Source of the DNA: Pseudomonadota bacterium
GTDB lineage: Bacteria; Chloroflexota; UBA6077; JAJPGT01
Reading direction: 5' to 3'
Assembly: GCA_021325655.1 (NCBI GenBank)
Contig: JAJPGT010000099.1
Location: 1 to 64,000 of the forward strand
DNA: 64,000 nt
This document shows, piece by piece, positions 16,295 through 26,628 of this stretch (its first letter is position 1; each line of letters opens with the position of its first letter). A program made the translations under genes and the position numbers. The notes under the pieces are model-generated. The model searched no databases and had not been told where the DNA came from. It saw only the letters and a program-made list of their open reading frames with translations.

Positions 16295-17665
16295 ATGAAA
16301 GAGCTTGCGCGCCACGTGATGGTGGACTTCGTCCAGATGAAGCAGTTCGTGGAGGATCCGCTGATCCTGAGCTCGGGCGAAGGGATCCGGGTGACCGACG
16401 TCGACGGCAAGCGCTACATCGATGGATTGTCGGGCACCTTCTGCGCCAATCTTGGCCACGGCAATCGGGTACTGGCCGAAGCCGGGGCGCGCCAGCTCGA
16501 GCGGCTGGCGATGGCCTGCCCGACGCTGGCCACCAACGATCGGGCGCTGGAGCTGACCCAGCTCCTGCTGGAGATCACCCCGCCCCAGTACACCACCGTC
16601 AAGCTGCTCTCGGGCGGCTCGGAAGTGACGGAGGCGGCGATCAAGATGGCGCGGCAGTACCACAAGCAGGCCGGCACGCCCACCAAGTACAAGGTGCTGA
16701 GCCACTATCGCGCCTACCACGGCGCCACCGGGCACGCCCTGGCCGCTGGCGGTTGGCCGGGCTGGCGGGCACCCTACGAGCCGCTGCCGGGCGGATTCAT
16801 CCACCTGCACACCCCCGATCCCTACCGCCCGCCGTTCCCCGGCACGCCCGAGACGGTCGGCGAGACCTACGCCCGGCTGGTGGAAGAAGTGATCCAGCTC
16901 GAAGGGCCGGAGACGATCGCCGCCTTCATTACCGAGCCGATCCTAATGTCGGCCGGGGTGGTGGTCCCGCCGCGCGACTACCTGCCCCGGATCCGCGCGC
17001 TGTGCGACCGCTACGACATCATCCTGATCTACGATGAGATCATCACCGGCTTTGGCCGGGCGGGCGCGCTGTTCGCTGCCGAGCTCTGGGACACCTGGCC
17101 GGACATCTTCTGTCTGGGCAAGGGGATGAGCGGCGGCTACGCCCCGCTGTCGGCCAACGTCCTCACCGACCGGGTCGCCCAGGCGTTCTGGGGCGAGCCC
17201 GAGGCAATGGTGCAGTTCCACGCCGGGCACACCTATGGCGGCAACCCGGTCGCCTGCGCCATTGGGATCGCGGCGATCCGCCAGCTCCTGGACCAGGGGA
17301 TCATCGACAACGCCCGAGCGCGTGGGGCGCAGGCGCAGGAGCGGCTGCGCGCGATGCAGCGCTGGTTCCCGGTGATCGGCGACGTGCGCGGCGAGGGGCT
17401 GCTGGTGGGGGTGGAGTTCGTCCAGGAGCCCCAGACCCGGCAGCGCTTCGACGCCACGGTCAACTTCGGCATCCGGGTGCGCGAGGCGGCGCGCCGACGC
17501 GGGCTGCTGCTGCGCGCCAGCCACTGGATGGTGGCGCTGGCGCCGCCGCTCACAACCAGCGCGGCGGAGATGGACGAGATCCTGGATATCTTCGAGCAGG
17601 CGCTGGCGGAAACGCTCGAATCGCTCGGCCAGGACATCGCCCTCCCCGTCGCCCGTCGCGGCTAG
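16295..17665 (+). CDS. Class III (omega) aminotransferase, PLP-dependent
   Basis: 456 residues from ATG 16295 with AGGAGAG upstream. Typical class III features are present: DVDGKRYIDGLSG near the N-terminus, the PLP phosphate-binding loop GGSEVTEAAIKMARQYH, HYRAYHGATGHALA, the Asp of LIYDEIITGFGR, and the Schiff-base Lys276 in CLGKGMSGG. HTYGGNPVACA follows. The enzyme moves an amino group between an amine or amino acid and an oxoacid; candidates include taurine-, beta-alanine- or polyamine-pyruvate transaminases, which cannot be separated by eye. It is close behind the HAD gene and may share its transcript. Confidence 0.85.
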   Translation: MKELARHVMVDFVQMKQFVEDPLILSSGEGIRVTDVDGKRYIDGLSGTFCANLGHGNRVLAEAGARQLERLAMACPTLATNDRALELTQLLLEITPPQYTTVKLLSGGSEVTEAAIKMARQYHKQAGTPTKYKVLSHYRAYHGATGHALAAGGWPGWRAPYEPLPGGFIHLHTPDPYRPPFPGTPETVGETYARLVEEVIQLEGPETIAAFITEPILMSAGVVVPPRDYLPRIRALCDRYDIILIYDEIITGFGRAGALFAAELWDTWPDIFCLGKGMSGGYAPLSANVLTDRVAQAFWGEPEAMVQFHAGHTYGGNPVACAIGIAAIRQLLDQGIIDNARARGAQAQERLRAMQRWFPVIGDVRGEGLLVGVEFVQEPQTRQRFDATVNFGIRVREAARRRGLLLRASHWMVALAPPLTTSAAEMDEILDIFEQALAETLESLGQDIALPVARRG

Positions 17666-17753
17666 CCTGCTCGACGTTCCAGGAAGTCTGGGCCGCGTGT
17701 CGGCCAGATCAGCGTGAGCCGGTGCGCCCTTTCCCACTGGAGCGCCGCGGCGC

Positions 17754-18536
17754 TCAACTACGGATCGCTTCGCTCCCGGGGAGCGGCTCGCTCCGCGCGG
17801 CCGCCGCCGCGCGCTCGCAGTAGGCCGGGTCCACCTCTACTCCGATAGACCGCCGGCCGAGGCGCTTGGCGACCCGGCAGGTCGTTCCGGAGCCGAGGAA
17901 GGGATCGAGGACGACGTCCTCCACATAGGAGTACAGCAGGAGCAACCGCCGGGGCAGCTCCTCCGGGAAGGGGGCCGGGTGCCCTGCCCGGCGCGGGTTC
18001 TCGCCGGGGAAGGTCCAGCAGCCCAGGCTCCAGTCCTGAAAGTCCCGGGCGTCGATGCTCCAGTGCTTGCCGGCGTCGGGCCGATGCCAGCGCTGCTTGT
18101 AGAACACCGGGATCATCTCCACCGGCGCGGTGACGAAGGGAGCGGAGGGCTTGCGCCAGCTCCCCCAGGCGGTGCGGCGGGAGATGTTCTGTTCGTTCCA
18201 GACGATCGTGGTCTGGTACTGCCAGCCCGCGGCGAGGAACACCCGCACGTAGTCGGCGTAGACCGCACGCTTGCCGCCCTTGTTGGTGTCCAGCGGGACG
18301 TTCACACAGGCGCGGCCGCCGAGGCGGGAGACGCGGTACAGCGCCCGCGCCCAGAGCGCCACCCACTCCAGGTAGGCGCTGTAGGGGAGGTCGTCCTTGT
18401 ACCCGTTGTAGGAGACGTCCAGATTGTACGGAGGCGAGGTGATGGTCAGGTCAATGCTGGCGTCGTCCAGGAACGCCAGGTGGGTGGCGTCGGTGTTGTA
18501 GATCGTGACCAGGTCGTCGCGGTAGTACGGTTCCAC
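17754..18536 (-). CDS. Orphan DNA (N6-adenine or N4-cytosine) methyltransferase, beta class
   Basis: 260 residues. The catalytic motif [10 protein letters not shown] (residues 33-40) precedes the AdoMet-binding motif [10 protein letters not shown] (211-219), the order of beta-class amino-methyltransferases. [26 protein letters not shown] matches the usual motif X/I junction. The region between (residues ~50-190) should carry target recognition. No restriction endonuclease or modification-dependent gene is adjacent, so it looks like a solitary methyltransferase that could act in replication or gene regulation, or as a remnant of a restriction system. The recognition sequence cannot be predicted. 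It converges on the aminotransferase gene. Confidence 0.85.
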   Translation of the reverse strand: MEPYYRDDLVTIYNTDATHLAFLDDASIDLTITSPPYNLDVSYNGYKDDLPYSAYLEWVALWARALYRVSRLGGRACVNVPLDTNKGGKRAVYADYVRVFLAAGWQYQTTIVWNEQNISRRTAWGSWRKPSAPFVTAPVEMIPVFYKQRWHRPDAGKHWSIDARDFQDWSLGCWTFPGENPRRAGHPAPFPEELPRRLLLLYSYVEDVVLDPFLGSGTTCRVAKRLGRRSIGVEVDPAYCERAAAAARSEPLPGSEAIRS

Positions 18537-18712
18537 GGCCCGCCTGCTCCGAGTGCACGCACCGCTATCGTAGCGAGACCCGAGCGATGCCTGGATTACG
18601 AACGCATCGCAGCGGGCGATTCCTGGTCCGCGGCGGCTCGGGGGCCTACACTCGCGGTACGGGTTGTGCGCGCCTGACGCTCGGGCGCAGCCGTGCCCGC
18701 TGGGAGGCCGCG

Positions 18713-20785
<2,073 letters not shown>

Positions 20786-21233
20786 CCGGATCGCGGTCCC
20801 GGGCCCGGGGCCGGCCACCTCGCTCGGGTGGCTGGGCACAGGCAGGCACGATACACTGCTCGGGGCGCGCAGCTATCTACAGCCTGAGGAGGTCAAGCAG
20901 GACACTATACCAGGGGCGCCGCTGCCCGGCGGCGAGACGGCGAACCCGGCGCTGGTGATGCCCGGCGCGCCGGAGATCCAACGCGTGCTGCTGAGCCAGG
21001 TCGAGCCAGAGGCGCCCGTGAAAGCCTGCCATGCTGTTACCCCCAGGTGGCGGCGCCGCCTGACAGCGGCCCGCCCGAGCACGGTCGTATCATCGCACTG
21101 ACCGCGGCCGCTGCCAGCGGCCCGCGGGTGAGTCCGGGGCTTCCACTGGTACCGGCCCTCCACGGTCCTTAAGTCCCGCCTGTTCCGCCGGCCGCGGCGA
21201 ACCGGCCGGTCTACTCCCTGCTCTGAGGAGGCC
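20786..21233. other. Intergenic region without a recognisable gene (448 bp)
   Basis: No supported reading frame, tRNA or known RNA. The right end supplies the strong TGAGGAGG binding site of the RNase Z gene. A TGGTACCG core near 21150 can be drawn in a T-box-like hairpin, but the rest of that element is missing. The length leaves room for an unrecognised leader RNA or promoter region. Confidence 0.5.
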
Positions 21234-22136
21234 ATGATCGACGTCTGTCTGCTCGGCACTGGCGGGATGATGCCGCTCCCCGGCCGCTGGCTGTCCAGTG
21301 TGCTGGTGCGCGTGCAGGGCCGTTTGCTGCTACTGGATTGCGGCGAAGGGACGCAGATCAGCCTGAAGCAGGTGGGCTGGGGCTTCAAGCCGCTGGACGC
21401 GATCTGCATCAGCCATTACCACGCCGATCACGTGGCCGGCCTGGTGGGGATGCTGCTCATGCTCGCCAATAGCGACCGCACCGAGGAGGTCAGCCTCTAC
21501 GGCCCGGTCGGCCTGGCGGCAGTGGTGGAGGGGCAGCGGCGGATCGCGCCGTGTCTGCCGTATCCGCTGCGCTGCGCGGAACTGCGCGGCGGCGAGACGT
21601 TCGAGGCGATCGGGCTCCGCGCCCAAGTGCTGGCTGCCGACCACGGAATACCCTGCCTGGCCTACCGCTTCGACCTCCCCCGCGCCCCCCGCTTCGCCCC
21701 GGAGCGAGCGGAGGCGCTGGGGCTGCCGCGTGAACTCTGGAAGCTGCTCCAGCAGGGCCAGACGGTGCAGTGGGGCGGCCGGCGAGTAGAGCCCGGAGAG
21801 GTGCTGGGGGAGGAGCGCGCTGGCCTGGCGCTCGGCTACGTCACCGATACCCGGCCGACGCCCGCCATGCCAGCATTCTTCCACGAGGTGGACCTGCTGA
21901 TCTGCGAGGGGACCTACGGCGACGACAGCCAGCTCGATCGGGCCCAAGAGCGGAAGCACATGACGTTCTCCGAGGCGGCGCGGCTGGCGCGCCAGGCCCA
22001 GGCGCGGAGGCTGTGGCTGACCCACTTCAGTCCGTCACTAGAGCGTCCGCGCGACTACCTGGAACAGGCGACGCGCGAGTTTCCCGGCGCGGTCGTCGGC
22101 GAAGACCACCTGCAGACTACGCTCCGTTTTCCGTAG
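21234..22136 (+). CDS. rnz: Ribonuclease Z (tRNA 3' processing endonuclease)
   Basis: 300 residues behind TGAGGAGG. The metallo-beta-lactamase motif HYHADH (residues 61-66) is the zinc site. GTGGMMP, LLLLDCGEGTQISL, VTDTRPTPA, LICEGTY and LTHFSPSL follow in the order of RNase Z short forms, and the length matches. In the cytosol it cuts pre-tRNA after the discriminator base so that CCA can be added. That fits the tRNA gene in this window, which does not encode CCA. The FAU-1-like RNA-binding gene follows 45 bp downstream, so an RNA-processing unit is possible. Confidence 0.9.
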   Translation: MIDVCLLGTGGMMPLPGRWLSSVLVRVQGRLLLLDCGEGTQISLKQVGWGFKPLDAICISHYHADHVAGLVGMLLMLANSDRTEEVSLYGPVGLAAVVEGQRRIAPCLPYPLRCAELRGGETFEAIGLRAQVLAADHGIPCLAYRFDLPRAPRFAPERAEALGLPRELWKLLQQGQTVQWGGRRVEPGEVLGEERAGLALGYVTDTRPTPAMPAFFHEVDLLICEGTYGDDSQLDRAQERKHMTFSEAARLARQAQARRLWLTHFSPSLERPRDYLEQATREFPGAVVGEDHLQTTLRFP

Positions 22137-22181
22137 CCGCCACTACCCACGCCCTCCCACTTTGTCCTAGCATTCGTCATC

Positions 22182-23177
22182 ATGAACAGCCTGAGCAGTG
22201 GGAAGCCGCGCGTCCACCTCCGGGGTATCTACACCACCGCGCTCACCATCCTGCTGCTCGAGCGCGGCTGTCGGATCGTCGATCCCTCGCCCATCATCCG
22301 GACGCGGGTCCACCCCCCGCCGGCGCCGGGCCCGGCCGACGTCACGATCTACGACCGCTACGACCGGCAGGGCGTGGTGGTGGAGGGCCGATGCGCCGCG
22401 GTGGAGAGCGTCGTCGCGATCCTCCTGGCAGCGCTGCCCGATCCGGCGCTGTGCCGGATGGAGGCCCCCGAGGGGATGACGCGGGTCGCCTTCGAATTCC
22501 CCGCGCCCGTCAAGCAGGCGCTGGATGGGCTCCGCTGCCGGGTGACGCCGACGCTACCTGGGCATCACTACCTGAAGACAATCCAGAGCGAACGGGTGGA
22601 CCAGGCGGAGCGCGACCTGGCACGCGCTCCGGGGCGGGGGCCGGAGCTGGCCCGCCGGCTGCGCGAGGACCTGGTGAAGCGACGCTACCAGCGGGGGATG
22701 CCGCTGCCGATCCGCCACGTCAAGCCCGACGGCCGCGCCTACGACCTGCGCGGCCGGTTTGGCTGCTGGCGCAACGGACTGCTGGTGCTGGAGCGGCGCT
22801 TTCGCGGCGGCGGACTCTACGATTCCTTGAACCTGCCCAAACGCGAGGGGGACTTCGGCCTGCTCGAGGTGTGCGAAGGGAGCTGGATCTCCCGCCGAGC
22901 CTACTTCCGCGCCGATGGGACGCTACTGGGCGAGCTGTACAACATCGGGACCCCGGCCGAGCTATACCCTGACCACGTGCGCTACCTGGACCTGGAGGTA
23001 GACGTGCTCTGGCTGCCCGGCCAGCCGCCGGAGGTGATCGACCAGGACGATCTGGAGCAACAGTTGCTCGCCGGCAACATCTCCCCGCGGCTGGGCGAGC
23101 ACGCCCGACGGCTGGCGCGCGAGGTGCAGCAGGCGCTGGACGAGGGGCGACCAGAGGACGTGTGGAGCGTGCAGTGA
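22182..23177 (+). CDS. FAU-1-like RNA-binding protein (S1-like + DUF402)
   Basis: 331 residues. The N-terminus VHLRGIYTTALTILLLERG resembles archaeal FAU-1 proteins (AU-rich RNA-binding, reported RNase E/G-like activity), followed by an S1-like beta domain (~residues 50-110). The C-terminal DUF402 domain (~190-300) shows YDLRGRFGCWRNG, ELYNIGTPAEL, DLEVDVLWLPG and an acidic ending with VIDQDDLEQQLLAGNIS. It is shorter than archaeal FAU-1. Its position directly behind RNase Z supports a role in RNA binding or processing. The family link is based on motif recognition; nuclease activity is not shown by sequence. Confidence 0.75.
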   Translation: MNSLSSGKPRVHLRGIYTTALTILLLERGCRIVDPSPIIRTRVHPPPAPGPADVTIYDRYDRQGVVVEGRCAAVESVVAILLAALPDPALCRMEAPEGMTRVAFEFPAPVKQALDGLRCRVTPTLPGHHYLKTIQSERVDQAERDLARAPGRGPELARRLREDLVKRRYQRGMPLPIRHVKPDGRAYDLRGRFGCWRNGLLVLERRFRGGGLYDSLNLPKREGDFGLLEVCEGSWISRRAYFRADGTLLGELYNIGTPAELYPDHVRYLDLEVDVLWLPGQPPEVIDQDDLEQQLLAGNISPRLGEHARRLAREVQQALDEGRPEDVWSVQ

Positions 23178-23187
23178 GGAGCGACAG

Positions 23188-23406
23188 ATGGCGGATGACA
23201 CGGCGCAGTTGACGGTCATGGCGGTGCGGGAGCTGGCCGCGCTGGCGGGCGTGCGGCTGGACGACGAGCGGGCAGCGCGGCTGCTACCACAGCTCCAGGC
23301 GGTGCTGGCGGCGCTGGCGGCGGTGGACGAGCGGGAGCTGGCCGGGGTGGAGCCGGCGACGTTCTTCTCCCTGGAGGCGTTCAGCCCGGAGCAGACGCAT
23401 GGCTGA
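23188..23406 (+). CDS. GatC-like small protein
   Basis: 72 residues with two predicted helices: MAVRELAALAGVRLDDERAA, then LLPQLQAVLAALAAVDEREL. It ends GVEPATFFSLEAF, the layout of GatC, which stabilises GatA in the Asp-tRNA(Asn)/Glu-tRNA(Gln) amidotransferase. The next gene, an amidase, starts within its last codons (8-bp overlap). No gatB is adjacent, so it may serve a GatCA-like pair or be a chaperone subunit for a metabolic amidase. Confidence 0.7.
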   Translation: MADDTAQLTVMAVRELAALAGVRLDDERAARLLPQLQAVLAALAAVDERELAGVEPATFFSLEAFSPEQTHG

Positions 23407-24802
23407 CAGCGCCGACCTCGGCTATCTCAGCGCCGCTGAGCTGGGCCGACACTACCGCGATCGCTCGCTGTCGCCGGTGGAGGTGACGCGGGCACTGCTG
23501 GAACGGATCGACCGCTACGATGGCCGGCTGCGCGCCTTCATCACCGTGATGGCCGACAGCGCCCTGGAGGACGCCCGCCGGGCCGAGGCCGAGCTGCGGA
23601 ACGGGGAGGACCGCGGCCCGCTCCAGGGCGTGCCAGTGGCGGTGAAGGACCTGTACGACACGGCGGGCGTCCGCACCACCGCCGGGGCCAGGATCCTGGT
23701 CGATCGGGTGCCGACGTGGGACGCCGACGCGGTCGAGCGACTGCGCCGGGCCGGGGCGGTGCTGATCGGGAAGACCAACCTGCACGAGTTCGCCTTCGGC
23801 AGCACCACCATCAACCCGCACTTCGGCACCTGCCGCAACCCCTGGGACTCGAGCCGCGTCCCCGGTGGCTCGAGCGGCGGCTCGGCGGTGGCGCTCGCCG
23901 CCGGGATGGCCACACTGGCGCTGGGCACCGACACCGGCGGCTCGATCCGCACTCCGGCCAGCTACTGCGGAGTCACCGGGCTGAAGCCGACCTACGGGCT
24001 GCTCAGCCGCTTCGGGATCTACCCCGTGGCGGCGGACCTGGACCACTCCGGCCCGTATGGCCGCGACGCCCGCGATACCGCGCTACTGCTCCAGGCGCTG
24101 GCCGGGTACGACCCGCGCGACCCGACCTCAGCTCACGTGCCGATCCCCGACTACAGCGCCGCGCTGGAGCAGGATGTACGCGGGCTGCGAGCCGGGCTGC
24201 TCCGGCAGCAGCTCGACCTCGCCGCGCCAGCGGTGCGCCAGGCGGTGCTGAATGCCGGGCAGGTGCTGGAGGGCCTCGGGGTGCAGCTTCAGGAGGTGGA
24301 GCTGCCACACGAGGTGCTGGCCGTGCCGGCCAGCACCGTGCTGATGTTCGTCGCCGCGACCGAGCACCATCGCCCGTTGCTCCAGGAGCGCTCTCAGGAC
24401 TATGGCGACGACGTCCGCGAGCGGCTGGAGCTGGGTGCACTGTTCTCCGGCCCGGTCTATCTGAAAGCGCAGCGAATCCGCGCCCTGCTCATCCGCGAGG
24501 CGTCGGCGGCACTGCGGGACGTCGACGTGCTGCTCAGCGCAACCAACCCCGAGCCCGCCCCGCTCATCGAGGCGCCCCCGCCGGCCATTCCCCCGATCCG
24601 CTTCACCCGCCTGGCGAACCTGCTCGGCTTCCCGGCGCTGTCCACTCCCTGCGGCGCCTCGCCGGAAGGGCTGCCGCTCGGACTGCAGATCATCGGCCGT
24701 CCCTGGGACGACGCCTTGGTACTGCGGCTGGCGCACGCCTACCAGCAGGCGAGCGGGGTGTTCGACTACCGCCGCCAGCGGCCGCGCCTGGACGCCGCGT
24801 AG
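23399..24802 (+). CDS. Amidase signature enzyme (GatA-like)
   Basis: 467 residues, starting inside the GatC-like gene. The amidase Ser-cisSer-Lys triad is visible: Lys in VPVAVKDLYDTAG, the glycine-serine core VPGGSSGGSAVALAAGM, and TDTGGSIRTPASYCG. GLKPTYGLLSRFG and ATLDHSGP-like VAADLDHSGPYGRDARD match the GatA subgroup. It hydrolyses or transfers amide nitrogen in the cytosol. The overlapping GatC-like gene suggests that it is the glutaminase part of a tRNA amidotransferase whose GatB lies elsewhere. A stand-alone amidase is the alternative. It is a distant paralogue of the amidase at 32482. Confidence 0.82.
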   Translation: MADSADLGYLSAAELGRHYRDRSLSPVEVTRALLERIDRYDGRLRAFITVMADSALEDARRAEAELRNGEDRGPLQGVPVAVKDLYDTAGVRTTAGARILVDRVPTWDADAVERLRRAGAVLIGKTNLHEFAFGSTTINPHFGTCRNPWDSSRVPGGSSGGSAVALAAGMATLALGTDTGGSIRTPASYCGVTGLKPTYGLLSRFGIYPVAADLDHSGPYGRDARDTALLLQALAGYDPRDPTSAHVPIPDYSAALEQDVRGLRAGLLRQQLDLAAPAVRQAVLNAGQVLEGLGVQLQEVELPHEVLAVPASTVLMFVAATEHHRPLLQERSQDYGDDVRERLELGALFSGPVYLKAQRIRALLIREASAALRDVDVLLSATNPEPAPLIEAPPPAIPPIRFTRLANLLGFPALSTPCGASPEGLPLGLQIIGRPWDDALVLRLAHAYQQASGVFDYRRQRPRLDAA

Positions 24803-24867
24803 CGGGATCAGCACCGCGGAGCAGAATGGCTTGACAGCGGAGCCCCGGCGGCGCAACCCTTCCCGGG

Positions 24868-25872
24868 ATGCGTCGTCGCGTGCCGGGGTGCCCCTTCTGC
24901 GAAGCCGACCAGCTCGAGCCGCTGCTGCTGGCCGAGACGCGGCGCTTCGCACTCGCCACTGCCCAGCGCCCGCTCGCGCCCGGCCACCTGGTGCTGCTGC
25001 CGCGCGAGCATCTACCCTCGTTCGCCGCCCTGCTCCCAGAGGCCGACGCTGAGCTGCGCGAGCTGCTTGGGCGGATCGACGCCTTCACCGCGGGCGAGCT
25101 TGGGCTGGCCACTGTGGTGGAGAACTGGCCCAGCGAGTCCGAGCGCGAGCACGCCCACGCCCACGTGCTGCCCGATCCCCATGGACGGCTCCTGGCCGAG
25201 CTGCGCCGCGCCGGGGGAACGGCGGAGCCGCTGGGGCTCATCCCGGCTGACCTGGCAGCCCTGCACCAGCGCGGGGGTAGCCCCGTGTTCGCCTGGCGCG
25301 CCGGCCAGGCCTGGGCGCTGCTCGGTGGGCCTCGTCCTAACCAGGGCCTGCACGGCTGGCTGGCCGAGCGGCTGGCGGCGCAGGGAGTGCCGCCGCCCGC
25401 GGACGCCGGTCCCGACGCGGTCCGCCGCTGGCGGCGGGCCTGGCAACGCTACCGGCGCGACAGCGGCGGCCCGCCTCAGCGCGTCGTCACCTGCTTCCTC
25501 CGCCGCGATGGCCGGGTGTGCCTGTTCAAGCGCAGCGACCTGGTGGAAAGCGCCGCGGGCAAGTGGCACGGCATCAGCGGCTACCTCCCGGATGGCGCCG
25601 ACCCGCTGGAGCATGCCCTGGAGGAGCTCCAGGAGGAGACTGGACTATCCCGCGAGCAGGTCGCGCTGGTCCGGGCCGGGGCGCCGGTCCCCCTCGGCGA
25701 GCCGGCCGAGCGTCCCCCCTGGCTAGTGCACCCGTTCCTGTTCGAGCTGCTCAGCGGCGAGCCACGGCTCAACTGGGAGCACCAGGCGCTGGCCTGGATC
25801 GACCCGGGCGACCTGGAGCGCTACGACACGGTACCCTGGCTCCCCCACGTCTACCAGGCCGTCGCCGAGTAG
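24868..25872 (+). CDS. HIT-like domain fused to a Nudix domain
   Basis: 334 residues. The N-terminal part has CPFCEAD (Cys 8, 11), PLAPGHLVLLPREHLPSF and the triad HAHAHVLPDP (His 95, 97, 99), matching HIT-type nucleotide hydrolases. The C-terminal part (~205-330) is Nudix-like: VVTCFLRRDGRVCLFKRS, then a Nudix box with Gly238 and EELQEETGL at 252-260. The first Glu of the box is Ala244 and the Arg of REU is Glu252, so only part of the metal site is conserved. Both domains act on nucleoside diphosphate derivatives in other proteins; a bifunctional nucleotide or NDP-X hydrolase is inferred. Confidence 0.75.
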   Translation: MRRRVPGCPFCEADQLEPLLLAETRRFALATAQRPLAPGHLVLLPREHLPSFAALLPEADAELRELLGRIDAFTAGELGLATVVENWPSESEREHAHAHVLPDPHGRLLAELRRAGGTAEPLGLIPADLAALHQRGGSPVFAWRAGQAWALLGGPRPNQGLHGWLAERLAAQGVPPPADAGPDAVRRWRRAWQRYRRDSGGPPQRVVTCFLRRDGRVCLFKRSDLVESAAGKWHGISGYLPDGADPLEHALEELQEETGLSREQVALVRAGAPVPLGEPAERPPWLVHPFLFELLSGEPRLNWEHQALAWIDPGDLERYDTVPWLPHVYQAVAE

Positions 25873-25898
25873 ACAGGCCCCTCTCCGCGCCTGGAAGC

Positions 25899-25918
25899 AG
25901 GTCCGCGGCCGCGGACCT
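25899..25918. terminator. Perfect 20-bp palindrome between convergent genes
   Basis: The 20 bases read identically on both strands and would form an 8-bp stem with a 4-base loop in either transcript. It overlaps the stop codon of the minus-strand gene (25917-25919) and lies 26 bp after the plus-strand stop. Confidence 0.55.
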
Positions 25919-26156
25919 ACGTCTCTGGCTGCAGCGTAATGACCCAGTCCTGGTCGCCGTAGGTGAGGACCAGGTCGTCCCCTTCGCGGCGCGCGCCCAG
26001 GTCGTCGAGCTGCTGGCGGGTCACCTTCTGCCCAACCAGCGCCTGGAGCTGGGCCGGCATCACCACGTCCATCCCCACCCGGTGCTCACCCTTCGGTCCG
26101 ACGCGCGGGCTGATCCCAGCAACAACGTACTGACCTTGCTGCGAGTGCATTGCCAT
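25917..26156 (-). CDS. Small hypothetical protein (79 aa)
   Basis: ATG 26156 follows GGAGGGAGAGG on the minus strand. The sequence is polar with a likely small beta-rich domain: QYVVAGISPRVGPKGEHRVG, VTRQQLDDLGARREGDDLVL, DQDWVITLQPE. There are no cysteines, signal or membrane segment. I do not recognise the family. It lies 82 bp downstream of another small minus-strand gene, which suggests a short two-gene transcript. Confidence 0.6.
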   Translation of the reverse strand: MAMHSQQGQYVVAGISPRVGPKGEHRVGMDVVMPAQLQALVGQKVTRQQLDDLGARREGDDLVLTYGDQDWVITLQPET

Positions 26157-26238
26157 CCTCTCCCTCCTGACGGCAGAGCGGTGCCTGGCGGCCAGCCAGG
26201 CAGGAAGCATGCCAGTCCGACGCCCTCCCGCCCTGGCG

Positions 26239-26505
26239 CTACGCCTTGCGCGTTGACGTGGAGTGGTCCGCAGCCCCCTTGCTCAGAGGGCTGGCACCCG
26301 ATTGGTCCTCGGCGCCAATGTCATGCCCGCCGATCACGCCCGGGCGGCTGGGTGCACCTGGATCGGCGTCTCCGGGGTTGGTGTCGTTCGTGCCCGCCTC
26401 GCGGACCCCATTCTGGATACCCTCGCGGCCAACCTGGACGTTCGTATCGTCGGTCCCCGCCTCGCGCATGCCCTCGGCCGGGCCGCGCGGCTCCTGTTGA
26501 CGCAT
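26239..26505 (-). CDS. Small disordered protein with REAGT(D/N)DTN repeat (88 aa)
   Basis: ATG 26505 with GGAGGAG nine bases upstream supports this short gene. The protein is very polar, rich in Gly, Asp, Ala, Ser and Pro, with no Cys, aromatic core, signal or membrane segment, so it is probably disordered. MREAGTDDTN (13-22) and VREAGTNDTN (34-43) are an internal duplication separated by 11 residues. The function is unknown; desiccation- or stress-type hydrophilins look similar in composition, but that is only an analogy. It is divergent from the methyltransferase gene at 26629. Confidence 0.55.
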   Translation of the reverse strand: MRQQEPRGPAEGMREAGTDDTNVQVGREGIQNGVREAGTNDTNPGDADPGAPSRPGVIGGHDIGAEDQSGASPLSKGAADHSTSTRKA

Positions 26506-26628
26506 TGCCGTACTCCTCCGTGTCGCCCGGGACGTAGCCCCTCTCAGACGAGCGGTGCAGGGGCTATGCCAGCGCGGCTGGTGAAAGGCGGTACACTGGG
26601 CAGGAGATGATGGAGCGGAGGCGCGGGG

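Noticed and set aside
21121..21180. T-box-like core TGGTACCG that can be drawn in an antiterminator-like hairpin before the RNase Z gene
   Set aside because: The upstream AGGGTGG part and a recognisable stem I with specifier loop are missing, the downstream gene is not an aminoacyl-tRNA synthetase or amino-acid gene, and a 7-8 base match is expected by chance in this length.
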